64,000 bases of DNA from Pseudomonas sp. MYb327. Lineage in GTDB: Bacteria > Pseudomonadota > Gammaproteobacteria > Pseudomonadales > Pseudomonadaceae. Shown piece by piece: positions 1 to 9,562 of this stretch. Below the pieces are notes generated by a model. The model saw nothing but the letters and a program-made list of their open reading frames with translations. It did no database searches and was not told the origin of the DNA. How positions within the stretch are numbered: the stretch's first letter is position 1; each line of letters opens with the position of its first letter. The DNA is taken from NCBI RefSeq assembly GCF_040438925.1, contig NZ_CP159258.1, positions 2,742,001-2,806,000 of the forward strand, given 5' to 3'. The position numbers and the translations under genes were made by a program.

Positions 1-95
1 AAAATAGGCGCCATGCGTTAATAATTCTGTTGGGATCGGCGAGTATTTTAGCTACTCTAACGGATTGGATGTCCGAAAATTGATGAGGGGTTCTG

Positions 96-1286
96 ATGTC
101 AGCCGCGCTGAATGCGATCGCTAGTTCGAATGTACTAATCGTTATCCCCAGCGTGCGCTTTTCCCGGCAAGGCGATCTTCTATTCCTTGATATTAAAGCG
201 GTTGAAGGACTGCGTTTATACGCCAAGTTGTGGCCGGGCCTGGTTCGATGCCTTTTGAGATCCGGACCGCCAGACTCAATCGGTTATGGAAAACTCTACC
301 ATCCAAGTGAGCTTCCTTTCGAAGTTCATGAAATTTATGACGACATATCAAAATCCAAAGCCCTCCTTGACAACAGCGCAGTCATACTGGCTTCCGGCGA
401 CAATTTTCACGACCTTCCAATATATAAAATAACAAAAACACCCGTAGTGTTCGTTATTGAGTACGACCTGAATACAAGACTCAAGATAGTTGACCTGGAA
501 ACTACTGGAACATTTAAAAAGTTTAAGTCCGCCATCTGGAATTTAAAAACGGAATTCCTGCGGCGACGCGCGTTTCGTCATGCCGCTGGCTTGCAAGCCA
601 ATGGAACGCCCGCTCATAAGTTATATGGTTCGCTCACAAAATCTTCGCTTTTATATTTCGATAGTAGAATTACCGAGCGTGACGCCGTTTCCGACAATGA
701 AATTTCCGAGAAGAAAGCTTCGGTGCTTCACGGCTCTCCCCTTCGACTGGCTTTTTCCGGGCGATTGATTCCCATGAAAGGAGCGGATCATCTCGTTCCG
801 ATCGCGCTGGCGCTTGCAAGTCGAGGGGTTAAATTTACCCTTGATATTTATGGCGATGGCCCGCTTTCTGAATCCATCAGAAGAAGCATTCAAAGTTCCG
901 GAATGGAAGACGTCATAAAACTGGCCGGACCGGTGCCATTCGCCGAAGAACTCGTACCGAATCTTAAGTCGGGTATAGATCTATTTTTGTGCGCTCATAC
1001 TCAAGCCGACCCCTCCTGCACGTACCTGGAAACGATGGGGTGTGGGGTCCCGATTGTCGGTTATAACAACGATGCGTTCACTGGGGTGCTGGCTCTCGGC
1101 GGCGGCGGTCTGGCCAGCCCCATGGGCAAGCCGGAAGAAATCGCCGAGGTCATTGTGGAACTGGATCACGATCGAGCGAGGCTCGCCGCTCTTATAGACG
1201 AGGCGGCAGCGCTTTCATCGAATCACACGTTCGAAAAAACGTTCGCGTGCCGCATTAACCATCTTCGGTCCATTGCAGGAGTTTGA
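96..1286 (+). CDS. Glycosyltransferase, GT4-like (GT-B fold)
   Basis: A 396-residue protein, probably a cytoplasmic sugar transferase for a surface polysaccharide. The C-terminal half has the usual Rossmann-like donor-binding half of retaining GT4 enzymes: a beta strand ending FSGRLIPMKGAD near residue 222, a DIYGDGPL strand near 252, and the late acidic segment TYLETMGCGVPIVGYN near 310 that holds the E-x7-E-type donor site. The start is ATG with GAGGGG seven bases upstream. The gene is clearly richer in A/T than the genes after it, with AT-rich codons through 300-700, which is usual for horizontally moved O-antigen or exopolysaccharide genes. The partners probably lie left of the window. 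Acceptor and donor sugars cannot be told from sequence. Confidence 0.85.
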   Translation: MSAALNAIASSNVLIVIPSVRFSRQGDLLFLDIKAVEGLRLYAKLWPGLVRCLLRSGPPDSIGYGKLYHPSELPFEVHEIYDDISKSKALLDNSAVILASGDNFHDLPIYKITKTPVVFVIEYDLNTRLKIVDLETTGTFKKFKSAIWNLKTEFLRRRAFRHAAGLQANGTPAHKLYGSLTKSSLLYFDSRITERDAVSDNEISEKKASVLHGSPLRLAFSGRLIPMKGADHLVPIALALASRGVKFTLDIYGDGPLSESIRRSIQSSGMEDVIKLAGPVPFAEELVPNLKSGIDLFLCAHTQADPSCTYLETMGCGVPIVGYNNDAFTGVLALGGGGLASPMGKPEEIAEVIVELDHDRARLAALIDEAAALSSNHTFEKTFACRINHLRSIAGV

Positions 1287-1462
1287 AGATTAGTTACAGC
1301 CTCAGGCTGCCAATGGAGTAGGACACAACCAGAGCCTCTGCTTCGCACCCAACGCTTCTGCAGATGACCGCTGCAAAAAATCGAAATTGCCATGTGTTTA
1401 CTTCGTTCTTACTTGCGTCGCAGTTCTTCACTGCCCGTTCCTGTAAGTCTGGAGTTCTCTCG

Positions 1463-3589
1463 ATGCCCTCGTCCAAATCCCTGCCCACTGCACTGCTGGG
1501 CCTGGCCCTTGCCTGTCCGGCCATGGCTCAAGCCCAAGGCATGGAGCTGGGACAAGTATTGATTGGGGCTGAGGACCGTAGCGGTGAAGACCTGTCGGTC
1601 GAGGACGCCAAGGTCCGGCTTGACCAGGTGCCCGGCGGCAGCAATGTTGTCGACATGCGCCGTCCTCTACAGGGCCGCGTGGCCAGCAACCAGGATGTGT
1701 TGGCGTATCAGCCCGGGATTTATGCCCAGTCTGCAGGCAACGAAGGGGTAAAAATTTCGATCCGCGGCTCAGGGATCAACCGCGCACCTGGCGCCCACGC
1801 CTCGGGGTTGTACACCATGCTCGACGGCCTGCCGCTAACGGGTCCGGGCGGCACACCCTATGAACTGCTGGAACCGCTGTGGCTCGATCATGTGGAAGTG
1901 CTGCGCGGCGCCAACGGTTTCGACAGGGGCGCACTCGCCCTCGGTGGGGCGATCGATTACGTCAGCCACACTGGCTACAACGCACCGCTGTTGCAGGTGC
2001 GCTACGCGATGGGCAGCCACGGCTATATGCAGCGCCAGGTCAGCTCCGGCCAAGTGCTGGGCAATTTCGATTACTACGTGGCGATGACCGACGCGAGTGC
2101 CGATGGCTACCAGGACCACACCGCCAGCGAAAGCCAGGGCGCAATCTTCAACGTCGGCTACCGCTTCAACCCGAATCTGGAAACGCGTTTCTACCTGCGC
2201 TACCGCGAGACCGACAACGACCTCGCCGGACGCGTGACCAAGCACTCCATCGAACACGACCCGCGGGCAGCCAACCCCGCTTACGTATCGCGAGACGACA
2301 GCCGCAAGCAGCCAGGCAGCACCTTTTTCGGCAACAAGACCACCTACTACATCGATGACGATTCAAGTATCCAGACCGGGGTCGCCTACCACGACTACCC
2401 CATGGATTTGCGCGAGGGGCCCAATCGCTTGAAGGTGGCGTACACGGACGTCAGCGGCACGCTGGACTACAAACGTCGCGACACACTCTGGGGTCTGGAA
2501 AGCAATAGCACGCTAGGTTTGCGCGTGACCAAACACCTGCCCAATGCCGGCGCCAGCGAGCTGGTGCGTATTCCCACCGGCAACACCGCCGGTTACGCGC
2601 CGGGCACACACATGCGCAACTTCACCTATCAGGGCTCGGACACGGTTCTGCATGTTGGCAATGATCTGGAGATCGCCGACGACCTGTGGCTGACCACAGG
2701 CCTCGCCGCCATCTACACCCGCCGTGAAAGCGAAGTCACTTACCCGCAAACGGGCGGCAAAACCAGCCTGAACGATTGGGACTACGCGCCACGCGTGGGC
2801 CTGCGCTATCAACTGACACCTGACCTGCAACTGTTCGGCAACCTCAGTCGCTCGGTCGAGGCACCACATCCGTGGTCGCTGATCTATAGCTCCAACATCC
2901 GATTCCCCGCAGGCAGCGGCCCCGCCACGGGCACCCAAAGCGACCCGATCGAGTTGCAAAACCAGACCGCGACCACCCTGGAAATCGGCGGTCGTGGTGA
3001 CAGCGTGATGGGTCAGTGGAGCCTGGCCTGGTACTACGCGCAAGTGCGCAACGAACTGCTTTCGGTGTTGCCGGATGCCAGCGCCACCACACCCTACGAA
3101 CTCAACGCCAGCCCCACCGTGCACCAAGGCGTGGAAGCCAGCCTGGAAAGCAAACTGTGGTCGCGAGCCGATGGCGGCCAACTGAACCTGCGTCAGAGCT
3201 ACACCTTCAGTGACTTCCACTACCGCGACGACGATCGTTTCGGCGATAACCGCTTGCCGGGCCTGCCGATGCACTACTACCAGGGTGAACTGCGTTACGA
3301 CTGGCCACTGGGCTTCTTCGCCGCGTTCAACACGCAGCTAGTGTCCAAGACGGCGGTGGATTACGCCGACAGCTACTACGCCGATCCCTACGCGTTGTTT
3401 GGTGCAACGCTGGGTTACAACGCGCCCAAGGGCGACTGGCAGACCTGGCTGGATCTGCGCAACCTGACCGACAAGCACTACGCCGCCACGGTCACGCCGG
3501 GCTACGACGACAAAGGGCTGGACGCGGCACGCTCCACGCCAGGTGAGGGTTTCGGGGTGTATGCCGGGGTGTCCTGGAGTTTGCGCTGA
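1463..3589 (+). CDS. TonB-dependent outer-membrane receptor, FecA-like
   Basis: A 708-residue outer-membrane receptor that would use TonB-ExbBD energy to import a ferric chelate or another ligand. I start it at the ATG preceded by GGAG, because MPSSKSLPTALLGLALACPA is a clean signal peptide with a cut after AQA; an in-frame start at 1364 would put a non-signal extension in front. The plug follows at about residues 50-175, with the typical VLRGANGFDRGALALGG segment, then a beta-barrel that ends in aromatic-rich strands (GVSWSLR). The plug and barrel resemble the FecA branch, but there is no N-terminal signalling domain and no sigma/anti-sigma pair beside it. I saw no Fur box in front, so the substrate is open. 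Confidence 0.85.
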   Translation: MPSSKSLPTALLGLALACPAMAQAQGMELGQVLIGAEDRSGEDLSVEDAKVRLDQVPGGSNVVDMRRPLQGRVASNQDVLAYQPGIYAQSAGNEGVKISIRGSGINRAPGAHASGLYTMLDGLPLTGPGGTPYELLEPLWLDHVEVLRGANGFDRGALALGGAIDYVSHTGYNAPLLQVRYAMGSHGYMQRQVSSGQVLGNFDYYVAMTDASADGYQDHTASESQGAIFNVGYRFNPNLETRFYLRYRETDNDLAGRVTKHSIEHDPRAANPAYVSRDDSRKQPGSTFFGNKTTYYIDDDSSIQTGVAYHDYPMDLREGPNRLKVAYTDVSGTLDYKRRDTLWGLESNSTLGLRVTKHLPNAGASELVRIPTGNTAGYAPGTHMRNFTYQGSDTVLHVGNDLEIADDLWLTTGLAAIYTRRESEVTYPQTGGKTSLNDWDYAPRVGLRYQLTPDLQLFGNLSRSVEAPHPWSLIYSSNIRFPAGSGPATGTQSDPIELQNQTATTLEIGGRGDSVMGQWSLAWYYAQVRNELLSVLPDASATTPYELNASPTVHQGVEASLESKLWSRADGGQLNLRQSYTFSDFHYRDDDRFGDNRLPGLPMHYYQGELRYDWPLGFFAAFNTQLVSKTAVDYADSYYADPYALFGATLGYNAPKGDWQTWLDLRNLTDKHYAATVTPGYDDKGLDAARSTPGEGFGVYAGVSWSLR

Positions 3590-3632
3590 AAACCTGGCGA
3601 CGCTGGCTATAACGACCGGAAAATTTCGACAC

Positions 3633-3656
3633 GCCCGGCTGGAACCGGGCTTTACT
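3633..3656 (+). terminator. Possible terminator hairpin after the TonB receptor
   Basis: GCCCGG and CCGGGC pair around a six-base loop and are followed by TTTACT. The stem is short and the U-run poor, so this is a weak candidate. It lies about 45 bases past the receptor stop codon. Confidence 0.35.
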
Positions 3657-3812
3657 GGAATAAGGTGCGCAGATGGCCGTGGGCTGCATGTTCCCGGCAT
3701 CGAGCAAGCGCCGTAACGGCCCACGAATGTAATGGACAGCCGAGTCGTACCCATTGGCGGGCGCCCGAGGTCAACACGACACCCGTCGAGGGTGAGGACG
3801 AGCCCTTTGCGC

Positions 3813-5360
3813 ATGTCCCGGTACTTCCCCGCCATGGTGATCACTCTGCTGCTTGCCGGTTGCACCACCACACGTATGCCCCACGAGTACAGCGAGGCCA
3901 TACCCGCCAGCGATTCGGCGTTCGGGCGTTCGATCCAGGCTCAGGCGGCACCGCATGAGGGACGCTCGGGTTTTCGCCTGCTGCCCAACAGCAGCGAAGC
4001 CTTCCGGGCGCGCGCCGAGTTGGTTCGTAATGCGCAAAAAAGCATCGATGTGCAGTATTACATCGTCCATAACGGGCTCAGCACCCGGGCACTGGTACGG
4101 GAAATTCTGCTAGCCGCTGATCGCGGCGTACGCATTCGCATATTGCTCGATGACACGGCCAGTGACGGCCAGGAAGAAGTCATCGCGACCCTGGCCGTGC
4201 ACCCGAACATCTACATACGCGTCTTCAATCCCCTGCACCTGGGGCGCAGCACCATGGTCACCCGCACCATGGGCCGTCTGCTCGACCTTTCCCAACAGCA
4301 CCGGCGCATGCACAACAAATTGTGGCTGGCCGACAACAGCGCGGCCATCGTCGGCGGACGCAACCTGGGCGATGAGTACTTCGACGCCAAGCCCGATCTC
4401 AACTTTACCGACATGGACCTGCTGTGTTTCGGTCCGGTCGCCGAGCAGTTGGGTCACAGCTTCGATCAGTACTGGAACAGCGCCCTGAGCCAGCCGATCA
4501 GTGATTTCCTGCTCAACAAGCCGACCGCCGAGGACCTGGCCGAAAGCCGCCAACGCCTGGACGAATCACTGCAGAGCACACGGATCGAAAACAAGGCCTT
4601 GTTCGACCACCTCATGACCTACCGGTCGCAACCGCAACTCGCCAAATGGCGCCAGCAGCTTATCTGGGCCCATGGCAAGGCGATGTGGGATGCCCCGAGC
4701 AAAGTCCTGGCCGACGACGAACCAGCCCGGTCGCTGTTGATGTCGACACAACTGCGTCCAGAGCTCGACAGCGTCAACAAGGAGCTGATTCTGATCTCGG
4801 CCTATTTCGTCCCTCAAGAGCCGGGCATGCGCTACTTGCTCGGGCGTGCCGATGCCGGTGTCGACGTGCGCCTGCTGACCAACTCACTGGAAGCCACCGA
4901 CGTACCGGCGGTGCACGGCGGCTATGCGCCCTACCGCAAGGCCCTGCTCGAACATGGCGTGAAACTCTATGAACTGCGGCGCCAACCGGACGATCCCGGT
5001 GGCGGTTCGTCCTTTGGTTTCAGTGGTGGTTCCGATTCCAGCTTGCACACCAAAGCCATGATCCTCGACAAACAGAAAGTGTTCATCGGCTCCTTCAACT
5101 TCGATCCGCGCTCCGTGTTTTGGAACACCGAAGTCGGGGTGTTGGTCGACAGCCCGGAATTGGCCGGTTACATGCGCGACCTCGCGATTGAGGGCATGGC
5201 GCCATCCATGAGTTATCAGACACGCCTGGAAAACGGCGAAATCGTCTGGATCGCTGAAGACGACGGCCGCCTGTATACCTTGCGCAAGGAGCCCGGCGGC
5301 AAATGGCGCAGCTTTAAAGCCTGGCTCAGCGACAAGATCGGCCTGGAAAAAATGCTTTAG
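3813..5360 (+). CDS. Phospholipase D / cardiolipin synthase C-like lipoprotein
   Basis: A 515-residue PLD-superfamily enzyme. Two full HxKxxxxD motifs are present, HNKLWLAD near residue 167 and HTKAMILD near 412, each followed by a G-G/S-x-N segment (GGRNLGDEYF, GSFNFDPRS). This is the arrangement of ClsC-type cardiolipin synthases, which transfer a phosphatidyl group between phospholipids; hydrolysis is the alternative. I start it at the internal ATG behind GAGGACGAG because it yields a short lipoprotein signal with the lipobox LLAGC; a longer in-frame ORF from 3732 adds an Arg-rich stretch that is unlikely to be translated. The acylated cysteine implies anchoring in the cell envelope. It stands alone rather than in an operon. 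Confidence 0.85.
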   Translation: MSRYFPAMVITLLLAGCTTTRMPHEYSEAIPASDSAFGRSIQAQAAPHEGRSGFRLLPNSSEAFRARAELVRNAQKSIDVQYYIVHNGLSTRALVREILLAADRGVRIRILLDDTASDGQEEVIATLAVHPNIYIRVFNPLHLGRSTMVTRTMGRLLDLSQQHRRMHNKLWLADNSAAIVGGRNLGDEYFDAKPDLNFTDMDLLCFGPVAEQLGHSFDQYWNSALSQPISDFLLNKPTAEDLAESRQRLDESLQSTRIENKALFDHLMTYRSQPQLAKWRQQLIWAHGKAMWDAPSKVLADDEPARSLLMSTQLRPELDSVNKELILISAYFVPQEPGMRYLLGRADAGVDVRLLTNSLEATDVPAVHGGYAPYRKALLEHGVKLYELRRQPDDPGGGSSFGFSGGSDSSLHTKAMILDKQKVFIGSFNFDPRSVFWNTEVGVLVDSPELAGYMRDLAIEGMAPSMSYQTRLENGEIVWIAEDDGRLYTLRKEPGGKWRSFKAWLSDKIGLEKML

Positions 5361-5477
5361 CTCAGGCTGTTTATTTCAAGGTAGTGCATAGCCACACCGA
5401 CTTGTGGGGGCGCCCATATCGTCTATCGTTAAAGCTCACACTCAAGTTCATCTTTTTGGAGTTATGAGCGGTAGAAC

Positions 5478-5500
5478 TTTCCCGGGCGATGTCCGGGAAA
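5478..5500 (+). other. Hairpin in the leader of the small secreted protein gene
   Basis: TTTCCCGG and CCGGGAAA form a perfect 8-bp stem around a seven-base loop, 40 bases before the start codon at 5541. It could be a leader element or the end of the transcript from the upstream gene. No U-tract follows. Confidence 0.3.
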
Positions 5501-5540
5501 ATCAAGTGATTGCGTACTCTTGATCAGGAGGAAGATCATC

Positions 5541-5804
5541 ATGACTCGCAAGCCTTACCTGACTGCACTGGCGACTCTGGCCCTCGTTACTGGCGTGTAC
5601 GGGGTTTCGGTGACAGCCTATGCGACCGACCAGGCTGACCAACGGCAAGAATCGCGCGACACCAAGCAAGAAGGGCGAGATGCCGCCAGGGAAGTGAAGG
5701 AAGAATGCAAAGAAGGCGATGAAAAAAGCCGTAACGATTGTCGTCAGGACAAGCGCGACACCAAGCAGGACAACCGCGACACGGCTCGAGACATCAAATA
5801 TTAG
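5541..5804 (+). CDS. Small exported highly charged protein
   Basis: An 87-residue protein with a signal peptide (MTRKPYLTALATLALVTGVYG up to about residue 29) and a mature part that is almost wholly charged. The mature part repeats one motif twice: SRDTKQEGRDAAREVK and KRDTKQDNRDTARDIKY, with a linker holding two cysteines (EECKEGDEKSRNDC) that could form a periplasmic disulphide. It should be helical or disordered and periplasmic. The ATG is chosen because AGGAGG lies eight bases before it; a TTG at 5520 would begin ahead of that site. I do not recognise a characterised family, and no function is assigned. Confidence 0.7.
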   Translation: MTRKPYLTALATLALVTGVYGVSVTAYATDQADQRQESRDTKQEGRDAAREVKEECKEGDEKSRNDCRQDKRDTKQDNRDTARDIKY

Positions 5805-5975
5805 TCGTCAACCGAATCCCGGCTCCCATGGCTGCCGGGCGTGAAAACGGTCGATCTGTTCGGGGATCGGGAGTAACTGCGCGGCGTTTCCTCGCGATTC
5901 TGCCGCGCTGTGCGACTGCCCGGGAAGATCAAGGGTGCGGCCCTTCCCGCTCATCCAGAAACAAAGGCAGTGCAT

Positions 5976-6611
5976 ATGAAACAGGCACTTGCGTACATCA
6001 CCAAACGGGTGATTGCTGGACTGCTGGTCATCATCCCGATCTACCTCGCCATCCTGTTGCTGCTCAAGGGCATGAAATCCCTTGGGCAACTGGTGCGGCC
6101 TTTCACTCAAATCCTTCCAGACTGGCTTCCCGCCGAACAGTTGTTGTCGCTCATTCTGGTGCTGTTGATTTGCTTCCTGATCGGCTCTGCCCTGCGCACC
6201 CGGCTGGGACAGCGGGCCCGGGATCGAGTGGAAAAGAGATTCTTCGAACGCATCCCCGGCTACGGGCTGTTCCGCAGCCTGACACAACAGGTCGCAGGTG
6301 ACAGCCACCAAACCGTGTGGAAGCCCGCCCTGGTCGAAATCGAAGACGCGCTGGTCCCCGCATTCATCATCGAAGTGTTCGAGGACGGCCGCTACACGAT
6401 TTTCGTCCCCTCGGTACCCACGCCATTGGCCGGTGCCATCTACATTCTCGACGGCAACCGCGTGCACCCCCTGGACGTTTCCTTCACCGACGCCTTCAAA
6501 GTCATCTCCAAATGGGGCTCGGGCGCCAAGGATCTGGTGGCGGCGATGGAAAACGGCGCTAACCGGCGCGAAGCGGCGGTACTGACGGAGCAGGCTAAAA
6601 TCGCGCCTTAG
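5976..6611 (+). CDS. DUF502 family inner-membrane protein
   Basis: A 211-residue protein with two strong N-terminal transmembrane segments (about residues 8-30, VIAGLLVIIPIYLAILLLL, and 50-70, LLSLILVLLICFLIGSAL) followed by a soluble domain. The membrane pair, the RVEKRFFERIPGYGLFRSL stretch and the VFVPSVPTP-like segment (here FVPSVPTPLAG) match DUF502 proteins. Their job is not established, although plant COV1 relatives act in trafficking. The start has a weak AAAGGCAG upstream and is preferred to the longer ORF from 5910 because it puts the first membrane segment near the N-terminus. It ends four bases inside the convergent gene's stop region. Confidence 0.8.
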   Translation: MKQALAYITKRVIAGLLVIIPIYLAILLLLKGMKSLGQLVRPFTQILPDWLPAEQLLSLILVLLICFLIGSALRTRLGQRARDRVEKRFFERIPGYGLFRSLTQQVAGDSHQTVWKPALVEIEDALVPAFIIEVFEDGRYTIFVPSVPTPLAGAIYILDGNRVHPLDVSFTDAFKVISKWGSGAKDLVAAMENGANRREAAVLTEQAKIAP

Positions 6612-7420
6612 ACAAACAAGCGCGGCAACGAATGTCTGGCCAACCAGGCCCGGGTCATCGTGAACGCATGCGCCAACCGGTCAGGTGCACTCATGGCGAG
6701 GTTTGGAATTTCCACACTCCAATGCACCTGAGGCGGCAGCGCGTTGACCAGCCCGGCCAAGGGCAACTGGCCCTGACCGGGAGGTAAACGCCCCTCACGA
6801 GCTTCGCGGATGATGCCCTCCCCCGTGGGTGCCAGCGCCGGCGCGTCGCACCACTGCACGCCATGGATGTATCGCCGGTCCAGCTTCGCCACGGCAGCAA
6901 CGTCGCCACCGGAGCGGAACAGGTGCAACGCATCCACCAGCACGCCGCCGTTGGCCTGCCCCGCCGCCTCGACCAACGCGACGGCTTGTTGCAGATTGGC
7001 GATGTGACGCCAGCGCATGAATTCCAGATCCACGCGCAATCGGTAACCCGCCGCCAATTCGCACAGGGCAGAGAAATTTGCAAAGAGCCGGGAATGCTCC
7101 GGATCGTCGCCCGACACAGTGAGGCAACGCGCACCCAATTGCGCTCCGGCTTCCAGCAACGATGCCAGTTCGCTGACATCCACATCTGGCTTGAGCTCGA
7201 CGAACTCGATCTCGTTGACGACCACGCCTTCGCCATCCAGCGTGGTTTTCAACCCCTGAAGCGCCTGGCTACCCGGCGCCAGCGGATAGGCGATGCCACC
7301 CGCCATGGCCGGGTGCAAACGCAGCCCCACTGAACTGAACCCCGCCCGTGCCGCCTCTCGCACCAATAAGTGGGGCGCCAGTTCAAGCGCGGTCAGGTGC
7401 GCTACACCCAGGCCGTTCAA
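6608..7420 (-). CDS. Sugar phosphate isomerase/epimerase-like TIM-barrel protein
   Basis: A 270-residue xylose-isomerase-like TIM barrel. Visible barrel strands include VVVNEIEFVELKP, ARCLTVSGDDPE, RLRVDLEFMRW (with the metal-ligand Glu), GGVLVDALHLFRSGG (the D-xxH metal pair) and HWSVEIPN (the last Glu). These suit a divalent-metal isomerase, epimerase or dehydratase acting on a keto sugar or sugar acid. The start is taken as the TTG whose TTGA overlaps the stop of the dehydrogenase upstream, indicating translational coupling; a longer ORF would run deep into that gene. It is the last gene of the minus-strand operon. The exact reaction is not deducible. Confidence 0.75.
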   Translation of the reverse strand: MNGLGVAHLTALELAPHLLVREAARAGFSSVGLRLHPAMAGGIAYPLAPGSQALQGLKTTLDGEGVVVNEIEFVELKPDVDVSELASLLEAGAQLGARCLTVSGDDPEHSRLFANFSALCELAAGYRLRVDLEFMRWRHIANLQQAVALVEAAGQANGGVLVDALHLFRSGGDVAAVAKLDRRYIHGVQWCDAPALAPTGEGIIREAREGRLPPGQGQLPLAGLVNALPPQVHWSVEIPNLAMSAPDRLAHAFTMTRAWLARHSLPRLFV

Positions 7421-8157
7421 TAGGTCGCCCTGCCGCCACTGAGGTCGAACACGAATCCCGTGGTGAAGCTGCACTCGGGCCCGGCGATCCAGGTCACCAT
7501 GTTGGCGATCTCTTCGATTTGCAGGAAGCGCCCCATGGGAATCTTGGCCTTGCTCGCGGCAATGTGCTCAGGGGTCATTTCCGCCATCAGCCCGGTTTCC
7601 ACCATGGCCGGAGCAATGCAATTGAGCAGCACGCCGTCCTGCGCCAATTCCTTGGCCGCTGACTTGGTAAAGGCGATGACACCGGCCTTGGCCGCCGAGT
7701 AACCCGAGATGTATTGCACACCGTCCTTGCCGGCCATCGAGGCGACATTGACGATGCGCCCGTAGCCGCGCTCGCGCATGTGCGGGATGACCGTGCGGCA
7801 GCAATAGAACACGCCCGTCAGGTCAATGGCGATAACCTGGTCCCAGGCAGCGGGCGAGTACTCCCAGGACGGTACCACCGGCCCATTGATACCGGCGTTG
7901 TTCACCAGGATATCGACGCGCCCCTGTTGGGCAACGACCTCCTTGAAGGCCACCTCCACGGACTCAAGTGAGGCCACATTGACGGCTTGGCGCATCACCG
8001 GTTCAAAGCCGTTGGCGACACTGTCCCAGCCCTCCACCGCCAGGTCCCAGATGACAATCTGCGCACCCGCGCTGTGCAAGCGACGGGCAATGCCCAGGCC
8101 GATGCCACGCATGCCGCCGGTGACAATGGCCGTCTGGCCTTCAAGGTATTGAGTCAT
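7417..8157 (-). CDS. Short-chain dehydrogenase/reductase (SDR), FabG-like
   Basis: A 246-residue classical SDR oxidoreductase. It has the cofactor loop TGGMRGIG at 13-20, an Asp at 38 after the second strand (favouring NAD over NADP), NNAG at 86-89, and the catalytic Ser140, Tyr153 and Lys157 (YSAAK). The ATG is preceded by AAGGAG and overlaps the stop of the transporter gene upstream as TGATG, so the two are coupled. Between a sugar-acid type transporter, an isomerase and a lactonase-like hydrolase, it probably oxidises a sugar to a lactone or a sugar-acid hydroxyl to a ketone. The substrate is inferred from context only. Confidence 0.88.
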   Translation of the reverse strand: MTQYLEGQTAIVTGGMRGIGLGIARRLHSAGAQIVIWDLAVEGWDSVANGFEPVMRQAVNVASLESVEVAFKEVVAQQGRVDILVNNAGINGPVVPSWEYSPAAWDQVIAIDLTGVFYCCRTVIPHMRERGYGRIVNVASMAGKDGVQYISGYSAAKAGVIAFTKSAAKELAQDGVLLNCIAPAMVETGLMAEMTPEHIAASKAKIPMGRFLQIEEIANMVTWIAGPECSFTTGFVFDLSGGRATY

Positions 8158-9503
8158 CACAGTGCTCCTTGTTGAACGGATTGGATTTCGGGCAGGCGGC
8201 GCAGATCGCGCACCATGAACAGGTAACACAGCGCCCCCAGTACGGTGATCGAGGATACGAAAGCCAGGGCCCAGACGAACGACCCCGTGGTCGTGACGAT
8301 GACGCCGATGGTCAATGGGGTCACGATGCCGGCCGCATTGGCGAACAGGTTGAACACGCCGCCGCTCAAGCCGAGCAGGCCTTTGGGCGCGATATCAGAG
8401 ACGATCATCCAGGCCAGCGCCGACATGCCCTGGGCGAAATAGGCCACGCACAGAATGCCGATCACCAGGGCGTCGGAGTCCACGTAGTTGGCCAGCACGA
8501 TCACCGATGCGGTCAAAAGGCCAGCGATCACCGGCAGCTTGCGCGCGACGTTCAGCGAGTAGCCGCGACGCAGTAAGGCGTCCGACAGCCAGCCTCCGGC
8601 CAGTGTTCCGAGGGACGCAGCGATGAATGGCAACACCGCCACCCAACCCACTTTCAGCCACGGCATGTGTCGCTCGGTGACCAGATACGTCGGGAACCAG
8701 GTCAGGAAGAACACGTTCGTCGAGTTGCAGGCAAACTGTCCCAGGCAAATCCCCAGCATGTTGCGATGCTTGAGCAACGCCGGAATCTGCGACCAGGAGA
8801 ACCGCGTAGGCTTCTGGCCCCCATCAATCACTCCGCCACCTTCGGCAATGTAGTCAAGCTCCGCCTGGTTAGCCGTGGTCGACTCATGGGGCTCGTGGTA
8901 CTTGCGCCACCACACCAGGCCATACAGAACACCGAGGATGCCCACCGCCATCAGCAATACGCGCCAGCCATAGGCATGTAAAACCCAGAACAGCAACGGC
9001 GTGAGAAATGCCAGCCCGACGTATTCGGCGAAGGTATAGATGCCGGTCGCCCGCGCCCGCTCACTCTGCGGGAACCAGGTTGCGACCACCCGACTGTTGG
9101 TGGGAAAGCACGGTGCTTCGCTGGCGCCTACCAGCAAGCGAAAACCCAGTAGCGAGAGAAAGCCCTGAGCGAGACCCTGCAGGCCGGTGAACACTGACCA
9201 CAACGTCAGCGCCAGCCAGTAGGTGAACTTGGTGCCCAAGCGGTCGATCAGGATACCGCCGGGAATCTGCGCGGCAGCGTAGGTCCAGGAAAATGCGGAA
9301 AAGATCAGGCCCATCATGACCGCATTCAAGCCCAGGTCAGCACTGATGCTGGGCGCTGCGATGCCCATGACGCTGCGGTCCAGATAGTTGATCATGGTGC
9401 CGCCGGAAATCAGTGCCAGGATCATGAAACGGGTGCGGGTTCTGGCGGTTTGCGCCGCCGGACAAGCGAGCGTTGCCGCTCCGAATCGGTTGTCGGTCGT
9501 CAT
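8157..9503 (-). CDS. MFS transporter, anion:cation symporter family (sugar-acid type)
   Basis: A 448-residue twelve-helix major facilitator. The first helix carries the NYLDRSVMGIAAP signature and is followed by GGILIDRLGTK, as in galactonate/glucarate and hexuronate transporters. Central sequences such as GASEAPCFPTNSRVVATWFP are typical of this ACS branch. AAGGAA stands before the ATG. It is the second gene of the operon, 59 bases after the hydrolase gene, and its stop overlaps the dehydrogenase start. It should import a carboxylated sugar with protons across the inner membrane; which one is not shown. Confidence 0.87.
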   Translation of the reverse strand: MTTDNRFGAATLACPAAQTARTRTRFMILALISGGTMINYLDRSVMGIAAPSISADLGLNAVMMGLIFSAFSWTYAAAQIPGGILIDRLGTKFTYWLALTLWSVFTGLQGLAQGFLSLLGFRLLVGASEAPCFPTNSRVVATWFPQSERARATGIYTFAEYVGLAFLTPLLFWVLHAYGWRVLLMAVGILGVLYGLVWWRKYHEPHESTTANQAELDYIAEGGGVIDGGQKPTRFSWSQIPALLKHRNMLGICLGQFACNSTNVFFLTWFPTYLVTERHMPWLKVGWVAVLPFIAASLGTLAGGWLSDALLRRGYSLNVARKLPVIAGLLTASVIVLANYVDSDALVIGILCVAYFAQGMSALAWMIVSDIAPKGLLGLSGGVFNLFANAAGIVTPLTIGVIVTTTGSFVWALAFVSSITVLGALCYLFMVRDLRRLPEIQSVQQGAL

Positions 9504-9562
9504 TGCTTTGTTCCTTGTTTTTATTGGGGTATCGCCAGCAGCTCAGCCTGCCAGGGACCGGC

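Noticed and set aside
5474..5500. AlgU-type promoter suggested by GAACTT
   Set aside because: No TCTGA-like -10 at 16-17 bases; the spacing region is a hairpin instead.
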